Below are positions 41,248 to 51,614 of a stretch of 64,000 bases of DNA, piece after piece (positions within the stretch are counted from its first letter, which is position 1; each line of letters begins with the position of its first letter). The notes under the pieces are model-generated. The model was given only the letters and a program-made list of their open reading frames with translations. It ran no database searches and was not told the origin of the DNA. The stretch spans positions 1 through 64,000 of the forward strand of contig NZ_JBIGHX010000008.1 of the NCBI RefSeq assembly GCF_043555885.1, given 5' to 3'. This DNA comes from Pelomonas lactea (lineage in GTDB: Bacteria; Pseudomonadota; Gammaproteobacteria; Burkholderiales; Burkholderiaceae_C). The position numbers and the translations under genes are program-made.

Positions 41248-42150
41248 GTGGACCGGCTGCAGGCGATGGGCATCTTCGTCGCCGTGGTGGACCACGGCGG
41301 CTTCGCCAGCGCGGCGCGCCAGCTGTCGCTGTCGCCGCCCGTCGTCACGCGCGCCGTGGCCGACCTGGAGCAGCACCTGGGCCAGCGGCTGCTGACTCGC
41401 ACCACCCGCGTCGTGCGCGTGACCGAGGCCGGCGAGCGCTACGCCGCGGAGTGCCGGCGCATCCTGGCCGACATCGCCCGCGCCGAGGCCGAGGCCGGCG
41501 CGCAGAACCTGCAGCCGCGCGGCACGCTGAGCCTGACGGCGCCCGTGCTGTTCGGCCAGTACTACGTGACGCCGGTGCTGGTGGAGTACCTGAAGCGCCA
41601 CCCGGAGGTGGACGCGCAGTGCATGTTCGTCGACCGCATCGTCAACCTCGTCGAGGAGGGGCTGGACGTGGCGGTGCGCATCGGCGAGCTGCCCGACTCG
41701 TCACTGCAGGCGCGCCGCGTGGGGCAGGTGCGGCGCGTCGTCGTCGCATCGCCGGCCTACCTGCAGGCGCATGGCGAGCCGGCCACGCCGGCCGAGCTGG
41801 ACAGCCACCGGCTGATTGCCGCGACCGGCGCCAACCCGGCGCCGGAATGGCGCTTCGCCGGCCCGCGCGGCAAGCCGCTGGTGCAGCGCATCGCGGCGCG
41901 GCTGCGCACGACGACGGTGGGCGCGGCCATCACCGCGGCCGAGGCGGGCCTGGGGCTGACACGGCTGCTCAGCTACCAGGCCGCACCGCTGCTGCGCGAC
42001 GGCCGGCTGGTGCGCGTGCTGCAGGGTTTCGAGCCCGCGCCGCTGCCCATCCACCTCGTGCACCACGAGGGCCGGCACGCCAGCCCGAAGCTGCGCGCGT
42101 TCATCGAGCTGGCGGCGGAACGCTTCAGCGCGGACCCGGAGCTTCGCTAA
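41248..42150 (+). CDS. LysR-family transcriptional regulator
   Basis: The 300-residue LysR regulator has an N-terminal winged HTH (MDRLQAMGIFVAVVDHGGF, then SAARQLSLSPPVVTRAVADL) and a C-terminal effector domain. GTG 41248 is preferred because it yields the family-typical MDRLQAM start; ATG 41266 is an alternative. It follows the thioesterase by seven bases and overlaps the 3' end of the convergent PNPOx-like gene by 26 bases. It may regulate its own operon or the convergent GST pair; no operator was identified. Confidence 0.93.
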   Translation: MDRLQAMGIFVAVVDHGGFASAARQLSLSPPVVTRAVADLEQHLGQRLLTRTTRVVRVTEAGERYAAECRRILADIARAEAEAGAQNLQPRGTLSLTAPVLFGQYYVTPVLVEYLKRHPEVDAQCMFVDRIVNLVEEGLDVAVRIGELPDSSLQARRVGQVRRVVVASPAYLQAHGEPATPAELDSHRLIAATGANPAPEWRFAGPRGKPLVQRIAARLRTTTVGAAITAAEAGLGLTRLLSYQAAPLLRDGRLVRVLQGFEPAPLPIHLVHHEGRHASPKLRAFIELAAERFSADPELR

Positions 42151-43066
42151 TCCAGCTGCCCGTGGCCAGGCTGCGCGGCGACCAGCTCTTGAAGGCTAAG
42201 CCCAGCGGCAGCGCGTCGCGCAGCCATAGCCCCTCGTCCAGCTCGAAGCGCCAGGCGCGCTCGGCGCCGTCCAGCCGCTCGACGTCGGGGCCGTCGAACA
42301 CCAGTTCGACGCGGCCGGTCAGGCTCAGCAGGTCGCCACGCTCGAAGTCGATGAACAGCAGGCCGGCGCGCGGGTGGCTGACGAAGTTGCCCAGCGTCAT
42401 GAAGAACAGGTTGCCGCTGAAGTCGGGCACCAGCAGCCGGCCCGGGCCGTCCACACGCACGAAGCCGGCACGGCCGCCGCGGTGCGACACGTCGCTGCGG
42501 CCATGCGCATGGCTGGCGACGAACAAGGTGTCGGCCCCCGCGATCAGCGCCTGCGCCTCGCCGTCCAGCGCCGTCAGCGGCTGCACGGCGCGGGGCTGCT
42601 GGTCGGCCGGGTCGCGGCGCCAGGCCAGCTCGCGCTGCTGGATGTACTGCGGGCAGTTGCCGGTCGTCTCTTCCACGTCCAGCAGCCAGCCGCTGGCGTC
42701 GACGCGCGCCACATGGCCGTTGACGCGGTTGCGCCGGCGCGTGGGCAGCTCGATGCCCAGCAGGCCGAGTGCCGCGCCGGGCGCGAGGTGGCGGGCGAGT
42801 GGGTCGCCGGGCATGGGCAGGGCCGTGCTGGCGAGATGCTGCGCGTCCGGCGAGCCGAGGAAGCCCGGCTCGCCCACCAGCAGGGACGCCCAGGGGCGCA
42901 GCGCGTCGTCCACCGAGCCGACGAGCACGAAGGGCAGCTGCGCGTAGAACTGGCGGTGCTGGTCGGGCATGTGGTCGCGGATGACGCGCGAGCCGATCTC
43001 GCCCATGCGCTGAGCGATGCCCAGCCGCTCGTGCATGGCCCGCTCGCCGGCGTGGAAGGCGCCCAT
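42125..43066 (-). CDS. Pyridoxamine 5'-phosphate oxidase-like FMN-binding protein
   Basis: The 313-residue protein begins with MGAFHAGERAMHERLG and contains DHMPDQHRQFYAQLPFVLV, then a split-barrel segment with ADTLFVASHAHGRSDVSHRG and FFMTLGNFVSHPRAGLLFID. These are features of large PNPOx-like flavin-nucleotide-binding proteins found in proteobacteria. The flavin reductase or FMN-binding role is inferred. It starts three bases after the GST stop, so the two form an operon; its 3' end overlaps the LysR gene on the other strand. Confidence 0.85.
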   Translation of the reverse strand: MGAFHAGERAMHERLGIAQRMGEIGSRVIRDHMPDQHRQFYAQLPFVLVGSVDDALRPWASLLVGEPGFLGSPDAQHLASTALPMPGDPLARHLAPGAALGLLGIELPTRRRNRVNGHVARVDASGWLLDVEETTGNCPQYIQQRELAWRRDPADQQPRAVQPLTALDGEAQALIAGADTLFVASHAHGRSDVSHRGGRAGFVRVDGPGRLLVPDFSGNLFFMTLGNFVSHPRAGLLFIDFERGDLLSLTGRVELVFDGPDVERLDGAERAWRFELDEGLWLRDALPLGLAFKSWSPRSLATGSWISEAPGPR

Positions 43067-43069
43067 GGC

Positions 43070-43705
43070 TCAGGCCGCCCGCAGGCCCACGGGGCTCTGC
43101 GCAAAGGGCACGAAGCCGGGCAGCGCCTCGATGCGGGCCAGCCAGCCGCGCAGCGCCGGGTAGCCGGCCAGGTCGACGTTGCCTTCCGGCGCGTTGGCGA
43201 TGTAGCTGTAGGCCGCCACATCGGCGAAGCTGGGGCGCTCGCCGATGAGGAAGGGCCGGCGCTGCAACTCGCTCTCGACGACGGCCAGCAGCGCGTGGGC
43301 GCGCGGGATGACTTCGTCCGGGTTGAAGCGGGCCGACACGACATGGATGAGGCGCGCCGCCGACACGCCGTAGGCGATGGGGCCGGCCGCGGCCGACAGC
43401 CAGGCCTGCACGCGGGCGCGGCCCACCGGGTCGCGGGGAATCCACTGGCCGTCGGTGTCGTAGCGCTCGGCCAGGTAGACCAGGATGGCGCCGCTGTCCG
43501 GCACGACGGTGCCGTCGTCGTCCAGCACCGGGATCTGGCCGAACGGGTTCATCGCGAGGAACTCGGGCGTCTTGTGCGCGCGGGCCGCGAGGTCGACGTG
43601 GATCAGCTCGTGCGGCAGGCCCAGCAGGCTCAGGGCCAGTTGCGCGCGGTGCGCGTGGCCGGAGATGGGGTGGTGATACAGCTTGATCGGGCGGCGCGTT
43701 GTCAT
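43070..43705 (-). CDS. Glutathione S-transferase family protein
   Basis: The 211-residue GST has a thioredoxin-like N-terminal domain (KLYHHPISGHAHRAQLALSL), the cis-Pro loop NPFGQIPVLDD, the glutathione gamma-Glu contact DSGAILVYLAERY and an all-helical C-terminal domain ending PGFVPF. It is the first gene of a two-gene unit with the PNPOx-like protein, suggesting detoxification or redox work; the substrate is unknown. Confidence 0.95.
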   Translation of the reverse strand: MTTRRPIKLYHHPISGHAHRAQLALSLLGLPHELIHVDLAARAHKTPEFLAMNPFGQIPVLDDDGTVVPDSGAILVYLAERYDTDGQWIPRDPVGRARVQAWLSAAAGPIAYGVSAARLIHVVSARFNPDEVIPRAHALLAVVESELQRRPFLIGERPSFADVAAYSYIANAPEGNVDLAGYPALRGWLARIEALPGFVPFAQSPVGLRAA

Positions 43706-43813
43706 GGCAGGGCAGGGCAGTGAAGAGAGGTCTTCACTGTGCCCAGCCCGCCGCGCTGCGTGAATCCGCGCGGCCCGAAAGTCAGACTTTCGTCGTACGT
43801 AACAAACCGGGGG

Positions 43814-46522
<2,709 letters not shown>

Positions 46523-46644
46523 CTGCAGGCTCCGGTAGGCTGTGACGTTTGGCGCGAGTCTAGGCACGGGTTCGCGCGCTGCCGGTCTCCAGGGGTGAGA
46601 TTCGTCTCGCGCACGCCACGCCGTTATCGTTTGGATTAGGGGCC

Positions 46645-46661
46645 GACGGTCACGAACCGTC
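46645..46661. promoter_or_regulatory. Inverted repeat in the receptor/cyanophycinase divergent promoter region
   Basis: GACGGT and ACCGTC face each other across five bases, about 40 bases before the cyanophycinase start. This could be an operator for a local regulator or a leader hairpin; only the symmetry supports it. Confidence 0.3.
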
Positions 46662-46685
46662 TGTCATCATGGGCGCGAGCAAGCA

Positions 46686-46691
46686 AGGAGG
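46686..46691 (+). promoter_or_regulatory. Ribosome binding site deciding the cyanophycinase start
   Basis: A perfect AGGAGG lies nine bases before ATG 46701 and zero bases before ATG 46692. The spacing favours the former. Confidence 0.8.
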
Positions 46692-46700
46692 ATGTTGGGC

Positions 46701-48161
46701 ATGAGGGCATGGATCTGGGCCGGGTTGGCCGCAATGGCACTGACCGCCGGCGTTCACGCGGCACCGCCGACGCCCGCCGCGCCGGCCAGCGCGGCGCAGG
46801 GGTTCCGGCTGTTCCGCCCGGCGACGCCGGCACCTGCACCGGCGCCACGCGCGGTGGCGCCAAAGGCTGCGCCGGTGCCGACTGCCACGGCACCGGCGCC
46901 TGTCGTCGTCGACACCGAGCCGCCCATCCGCGGTTACGCGGTGCCCATCGGCGGCGCGCTGAAGGCCGACAACGACGAGGTCTGGCAGCGCATCGTGCAG
47001 CTGGCCGGCGGCAAGGGCGCACGCTTCGTCGTTTTCGGCACGGCCAGCGAAGATCCCGAAGCCAGCGCCAAGCAGGTCGTCGACCTGCTGCAGCGCCGCG
47101 GCGCGGTGGCCGAGGCGCTGCCGGTGGCGCCCAAGTTCCTGTGGGTGGACCTGAACAAGGTCGTGCGCGACCCGGCGCTGATCGCCAAGGTCAAGGCCGC
47201 CAAGGGCATCTTCTTCACCGGCGGCGTGCAGGAGCGCATCGTCGACGTGCTACAGCCGGGCGGCCAGAGCACGCCCATGCTGGAGGCCATCTGGGACGTC
47301 TACCGCAAGGGTGGCGTTGTCGCCGGCACGTCCGCCGGCGCGGCCATCATGAGCACCATCATGTTCCGCGACGCCCCCAGCGTCATCAACGTGCTCAAGG
47401 GCCGTTTCGCCGATGGCAAGCAGGTGGACCGCGGGCTGGGCTTCGTCGGCCCGAACCTGTTCGTCGACCAGCATTTCCTCAAGCGCGGCCGCTTCGGTCG
47501 CATGATCCCGTTGATGATGGCCAAGGGCTACAAGCTGGGCCTGGGTGTGGACGAGAACACCGCGGCCATCATCCGCGGCGACGAGATCGAGGTCATCGGC
47601 GACCGGGGCTGCCTGATGGTGGACCTGACCGAGGCCCGCACCGACGCGACGCTGGGCGCCTTCAACGTGCAGGGCGCGCGCATCTCCTACCTGGAACACG
47701 GCGACCGCTATCACATGCGCGCGCGCTCGACGACGCCGTCGGCGCCCAAGCTGCGCGGCGAGGTGCATGACGCCGAGTCGCCCAGCTTCAAGCCCTATTA
47801 CACGGACGATGTCTTCCACCTCGACATGCTGGGCGACTCGACGATCTCCAATGCGATGAGCCGCCTCATCGACAGCGTGCGCAAGGAGGTCAAGGGCCTG
47901 GCGTTCGACGTGCTGCCGCGCACCAACGACCCGCTGGCCGAACTGGGCTTCCTGTTCCGCATCTACAAGGGGTCCGACTCCATGGGCTGGAGCACCGAGG
48001 AATTCGGCGGCGAGCAGTTCACCGTGGCCAACCTCTACCTGGACATCAGCCCCGTGCGGCTGCCCATGCCGCTTTACGGCGGCTGGGGCGGCATGCCCAA
48101 GGTGCAGCCGCCGCTGCCGGTGGAGGCGGCGCAGCCGGCCTCGGCGCCTTCGGGTCAATAG
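46701..48161 (+). CDS. Secreted/periplasmic cyanophycinase (peptidase S51)
   Basis: The 486-residue protein has a signal peptide (RAWIWAGLAAMALTAGVHA) and a Pro/Ala-rich linker to about residue 70. The cyanophycinase domain follows, with GGALKADND, FFTGGVQERIV, the nucleophile elbow GTSAGAA (Ser211) and GLGVDENTAAII. Cyanophycinases cleave multi-L-arginyl-poly-L-aspartate to beta-Asp-Arg dipeptides. The start is ATG 46701 because AGGAGG (46686-46691) is nine bases before it but directly touches the alternative ATG 46692. A C-terminal extension (about 430-486) is Pro-rich. It probably acts on external cyanophycin from dead cyanobacteria or other cells. Confidence 0.92.
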   Translation: MRAWIWAGLAAMALTAGVHAAPPTPAAPASAAQGFRLFRPATPAPAPAPRAVAPKAAPVPTATAPAPVVVDTEPPIRGYAVPIGGALKADNDEVWQRIVQLAGGKGARFVVFGTASEDPEASAKQVVDLLQRRGAVAEALPVAPKFLWVDLNKVVRDPALIAKVKAAKGIFFTGGVQERIVDVLQPGGQSTPMLEAIWDVYRKGGVVAGTSAGAAIMSTIMFRDAPSVINVLKGRFADGKQVDRGLGFVGPNLFVDQHFLKRGRFGRMIPLMMAKGYKLGLGVDENTAAIIRGDEIEVIGDRGCLMVDLTEARTDATLGAFNVQGARISYLEHGDRYHMRARSTTPSAPKLRGEVHDAESPSFKPYYTDDVFHLDMLGDSTISNAMSRLIDSVRKEVKGLAFDVLPRTNDPLAELGFLFRIYKGSDSMGWSTEEFGGEQFTVANLYLDISPVRLPMPLYGGWGGMPKVQPPLPVEAAQPASAPSGQ

Positions 48162-48310
48162 GGCAAATCCGGGCGGCGCGCAGCACCTGGACACAGGCGT
48201 TGCGTTTCGCGGAGCTTGCACGGTCGTCCGGGAGTCTGCGCGGGCTGCGATCATGACGGGCTTGTGAATCCCGTCCGTCCGGCACCTGTGCCGGGCGCCC
48301 CGCGCCCATC

Positions 48311-49552
48311 TTGCAGACCCCTTCCCAGCCCGGCACCGTCGTCGTCATCGGCGGTGCTTTGAAAGCCGGCAGTGATGCCGTCTGGCAGCGCATCGTCGAC
48401 GACGCGGGTGGCCCGGGCGTGGCCATTGCCGTGTTCCCGACGGCGGCGTACGAGCCGGAGCGCATCGCCGCGCAGATCGTCGGCGCGTTGAGCCGTTGCG
48501 GCGCGCGTCCCGAGGTGATCCCGGTTGCACCGCACCTGCACGGCGTGGACCTGCAGGCGCAGCTCAACGACCCGACGCTGATTGCCCGCGTGGCGGCCTG
48601 CCGCGCGGTGTTCTTCTCCGGCGGCGCGCAGGAGTACATCGTCGACACGCTGCAGCCCGGCGGCGTGGCGACGCCCATGCTGGAAGCCGTCCGCGCCGTG
48701 TTCGCGGCCGGCGGTGTCGTCGCCGGCACCAGCGCAGGCGCGGCCGTCATGAGTCGGTTGATGTTCCGTGACGCGATGGACAACCTGGCCGTGCTGCGCG
48801 GGCAGTGGCGAGACGGGCGCGAGTACGACCGGGGCCTGGGCTTTCTGATGCCGGGCCTGCTGGTGGACCAGCATTTCCTCAAGCGCGGCCGTATCGGCCG
48901 GCTGCTGCCGGCGCTGCAGCGGCTGGACTGCCGGCTGGGGCTGGGCGTGGACGAGAACGCGGCCGTCGTCATCCAGGGCTCGGTGCTGGAGGTCATCGGT
49001 GGCAGCGGCGCGGTGCTGGTAGACCTGGGCCACGCGACGCACGACGCCGCGCTGCCCGCCTTCAACCTGCGAGGCGCACGGCTGTCCTACCTGGACCATG
49101 GCGACCGCCACGATCTCGCCACCGGCCAGACCACACCGGCCGAACGCAAGCGCCGCGAGGCCCGCATCGACCCGGCCGCCGCGGGCTTCGTGCCGACGCT
49201 GGACAGCCACCGCTACTACCTGGACATGCTGGGTGACGGCTGCCTGCTGGACGCGCTGATGCAACTGCTGAACGGCCCCGCGAGCGAGGTGCGTGGGCTG
49301 GCTTATCGAGCCAACGCGCGACCCGGCGACCTGTTGCCGGACATCGGCTTCGAGTTCCGGCTGCAGCGGGGGGCGGGGCTGGTGGGCTGGCGCGACGGCG
49401 GTGACGGTTGCACCGTGCTGGGGGCGCAGCTGGACGTCGTGCCCGTGCGTGTGGCCAGCCCGCTGTTCACGCCGCTGGCGGCGGAGTCCGGCCGCGTGGT
49501 CGAATCGGTGCCAGGGACCGCGCAGCACAACCCGTCAGGAGACGCCTCATGA
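48311..49552 (+). CDS. Cyanophycinase paralogue without signal peptide
   Basis: The 413-residue protein is clearly paralogous to the preceding gene: GGALKAGSDAVWQRIV, FFSGGAQEYIVDTLQPGG, GTSAGAA (Ser141), DRGLGFL and LVDQHFLKRGRIGR. It has no signal peptide and starts at TTG 48311 with no clear ribosome binding site, so the start is uncertain. It may be cytoplasmic, acting on stored cyanophycin or on imported fragments, while the upstream copy is exported. Its stop overlaps the next gene's start (ATGA). Confidence 0.9.
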   Translation: MQTPSQPGTVVVIGGALKAGSDAVWQRIVDDAGGPGVAIAVFPTAAYEPERIAAQIVGALSRCGARPEVIPVAPHLHGVDLQAQLNDPTLIARVAACRAVFFSGGAQEYIVDTLQPGGVATPMLEAVRAVFAAGGVVAGTSAGAAVMSRLMFRDAMDNLAVLRGQWRDGREYDRGLGFLMPGLLVDQHFLKRGRIGRLLPALQRLDCRLGLGVDENAAVVIQGSVLEVIGGSGAVLVDLGHATHDAALPAFNLRGARLSYLDHGDRHDLATGQTTPAERKRREARIDPAAAGFVPTLDSHRYYLDMLGDGCLLDALMQLLNGPASEVRGLAYRANARPGDLLPDIGFEFRLQRGAGLVGWRDGGDGCTVLGAQLDVVPVRVASPLFTPLAAESGRVVESVPGTAQHNPSGDAS

Positions 49553-49962
49553 AACTGATCCCTCTGGCCTTGACGGCCTTCACGAGCTTGCTGGCCGCCA
49601 GCGCGGCACATGCCACCGATGTCGGCGTGTCCGTGCAGGTCGGCCAGCCCGGCTTCTACGGCCGCATCGACATCGGCAACACGGCGCCGCCGCCCGTCGT
49701 GCTGCGGGAGCCTGTCTGGGTGCAGCGCCGGCCGGTACACGTCGAGCCGGTCTACATGCGCATTCCGCCCGGTCATCAGAAGAACTGGAGCAAGCACTGC
49801 GCGCGCTACAACGCCTGCGGCATGCCGGTCTATTTCGTCCGCGAGGACTGGTACCAGGACCGCTACGAGCGCCGCGACGGCGACCGCGGCCACGACGACG
49901 AGCATGGCAAGGGCAAGCCCGGCAAGGGTCATGGCCATGGCAAGGGCAAGGACCGCGATTGA
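49549..49962 (+). CDS. Small secreted basic protein of unknown function
   Basis: The 137-residue protein has a signal peptide (KLIPLALTAFTSLLAASAAHA), a middle section with 'V-G-Q-P-G-F-Y-G-R-I-D-I-G' and 'Y-M-R-I-P-P-G-H-x-K-N-W-x-K-H-C-x-x-Y-N-A-C', and a Gly/His/Lys/Asp-rich tail. Similar small proteins with the PPGHxKxWxxHC phrase are common in Burkholderiales; no function is known. The His-rich tail could bind metal. ATG 49549 overlaps the cyanophycinase stop and has AGGAG eight bases before it. Confidence 0.85.
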   Translation: MKLIPLALTAFTSLLAASAAHATDVGVSVQVGQPGFYGRIDIGNTAPPPVVLREPVWVQRRPVHVEPVYMRIPPGHQKNWSKHCARYNACGMPVYFVREDWYQDRYERRDGDRGHDDEHGKGKPGKGHGHGKGKDRD

Positions 49963-49980
49963 GCGCGACACAATCGGGGC

Positions 49981-50484
49981 ATGGCTGAGACAGACAACCG
50001 CCCCGAAGGCTTTCAACGCGTCAGCGCCGCGCTGCTGGCGCTGCAGCACCCCTACCAGCCCTTGTGGCTGGACGTCGCCGCGCGCACGGCCCAGGAGGCC
50101 GCCGAGGCGCTGGGCGTCACGCTGGGGCAGATCGCCAAGTCCGTCGTGTTTCGCCGCAAGGCCGACGAGTCTGCGGTGCTGGTCATCACCTCTGGCGACA
50201 AGCGCGTTGACGAGGCCAAGCTCAAGCCGCACACCGGCGCGCTGGGCCGTGCCGACGCCGACTTCGTGAAGGCCCGCACCGGGTTTTCCATTGGCGGCGT
50301 GTCGCCAGCCGGCTTTGCGCCCGCCGATGGTGCAGCGCCGCCGCAGCTGTTCATCGACCGCGAACTGTTCCGCTTCGACGTCATCTGGGCCGCGGCGGGG
50401 CACCCGAACGGCGTGTTCAAACTGACGCCGGCCGACCTGGAGAAGATCACGGGCGCTCCGGTCATCGACGTGGTGCAGGCATGA
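49981..50484 (+). CDS. YbaK/EbsC-type aminoacyl-tRNA deacylase
   Basis: The 167-residue protein matches the YbaK/ProX editing domain: RTAQEAAEALGVTLGQIAKS, VVFRRK, GDKRVDEAKL, FSIGGVSPAGF and FDVIWAAAGHPNGVFKLT. Such proteins hydrolyse mischarged tRNA (for example Cys- or Ala-tRNA-Pro) in trans. The conserved Lys46-type residue in QIAKS is present. It begins 18 bases after the small secreted protein gene. Confidence 0.92.
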   Translation: MAETDNRPEGFQRVSAALLALQHPYQPLWLDVAARTAQEAAEALGVTLGQIAKSVVFRRKADESAVLVITSGDKRVDEAKLKPHTGALGRADADFVKARTGFSIGGVSPAGFAPADGAAPPQLFIDRELFRFDVIWAAAGHPNGVFKLTPADLEKITGAPVIDVVQA

Positions 50485-50542
50485 CGCGGGCCGAGGCCGC
50501 CTCGGGGGATGGCCGCGCGTACCCGCGAGGCGAGGGGTGGGC

Positions 50543-50770
50543 ATGAAACCGCCCGTCGTTTCGCCCTGCGTGAACGTCTGCCAGATGGACGCTGCCAGCG
50601 GCTGGTGCCGTGGTTGCGCGCGCAGCATCCACGAGATCGCCGGCTGGGGCGGTGCGCCGGAGACGACGCAACGCCACATCCTCGACCAGTTGCCAGCGCG
50701 GCGCGTCGAACTGCACCACCACGGCCTGTGGCTGGGGCCCTGGCCACAGCGTGAGGAGCACGATCGATGA
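50543..50770 (+). CDS. DUF1289 cysteine-rich small protein
   Basis: The 75-residue protein carries SPCVNVC-x8-WCRGCARSIHEIAGW, the four-cysteine DUF1289 signature, probably a small metal-binding site. Function unknown. ATG 50543 with GAGGGG upstream is preferred to GTG 50537. Its stop overlaps the start of the next gene. Confidence 0.9.
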   Translation: MKPPVVSPCVNVCQMDAASGWCRGCARSIHEIAGWGGAPETTQRHILDQLPARRVELHHHGLWLGPWPQREEHDR

Positions 50771-51426
50771 AGCGGCTGACCTTCTACTTCGACCCCATCT
50801 CGCCCTACGCCGCGCTGGCCTTCGAGGCCCTGCCCGAGGCGTTGGCCGGACACAGCGTTGAGGTGGTCTACCGGCCCATCCTGTTCGCGGCGCTGCTGCA
50901 GGCGCTGGGTCAGAAGGGGCCGGCCGAGATCGAGGTCAAGCGCCGCTGGACCTTCCGCCAGGTGGCGTGGCTGGCGCACCGCCAGGGCGTGGTGCTGGAC
51001 CCGCCGGCCCAGCATCCATTCAACCCCTTGCCGCTTTTGCGCCTGGCCTGGGCCAGCGCGGCGCCCGAAGGCCAGCCCGGCGACACCCCGGGGCGCTGGG
51101 TCGTCGAGCAGCTGTTCCACCACGTCTGGCGTGGTGCTGGTGCCGATGCCAACGACGCAGCGCGGCTGACGGCCCTGACCGAGCGTCTCGCGCCCGTGCA
51201 GGATCCGGCCAGCGAGGCCGTCAAGCAGCGCCTGCGCAGCGAGACCGAGGCCGCGCTGGCGCTGGGCGTGTTCGGCGTGCCCACCGTCGAGCTGGACGGC
51301 CGGTTGTTCTGGGGCCAGGACGCGCTGCCTATGCTGCGCGCGGCGCTGGACGGTGACCCGTGGTTCCGCAGCGGCATCTGGGAGTCGGCCGCCCAGCCGC
51401 GGCCCGGGGTGACGCGGCGCCACTGA
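50767..51426 (+). CDS. DsbA-fold 2-hydroxychromene-2-carboxylate isomerase family protein
   Basis: The 219-residue protein begins KRLTFYFDPISPYAALAFEAL, with Ser12 at the glutathione-activating position of HCCA isomerases (kappa-class GST-like). It ends with the cis-Pro element GVFGVPTVELDGRLFWGQDAL. Characterised relatives isomerise chromene carboxylates in naphthalene breakdown; in most genomes this protein is a generic GSH-dependent enzyme. ATGA overlap with DUF1289 shows co-translation. Confidence 0.93.
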   Translation: MKRLTFYFDPISPYAALAFEALPEALAGHSVEVVYRPILFAALLQALGQKGPAEIEVKRRWTFRQVAWLAHRQGVVLDPPAQHPFNPLPLLRLAWASAAPEGQPGDTPGRWVVEQLFHHVWRGAGADANDAARLTALTERLAPVQDPASEAVKQRLRSETEAALALGVFGVPTVELDGRLFWGQDALPMLRAALDGDPWFRSGIWESAAQPRPGVTRRH

Positions 51427-51614
51427 CGCTCTCGGGACTTACCCGGGACGGCGCCAGATTCCCGCATTGAGAAATGCAAACTGCGGGTTGCTGCGGAGTT
51501 TGTCAGCCTGGATTCAGACTGGCGTCAGAACACGGTCAGAGGCGGTGGCAATAGTCGCGTCGCAAGGAACTCCCCGCCGTGGGGTGGTCCGACAACAGAC
51601 GGAGACTTTTCAAC

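Noticed and set aside
48240..48310. An ATG/GTG start for the second cyanophycinase upstream of 48311
   Set aside because: The ATG at 48253 is in another frame and runs into TGA at 48265; no in-frame ATG was found, so TTG 48311 was kept with low certainty.
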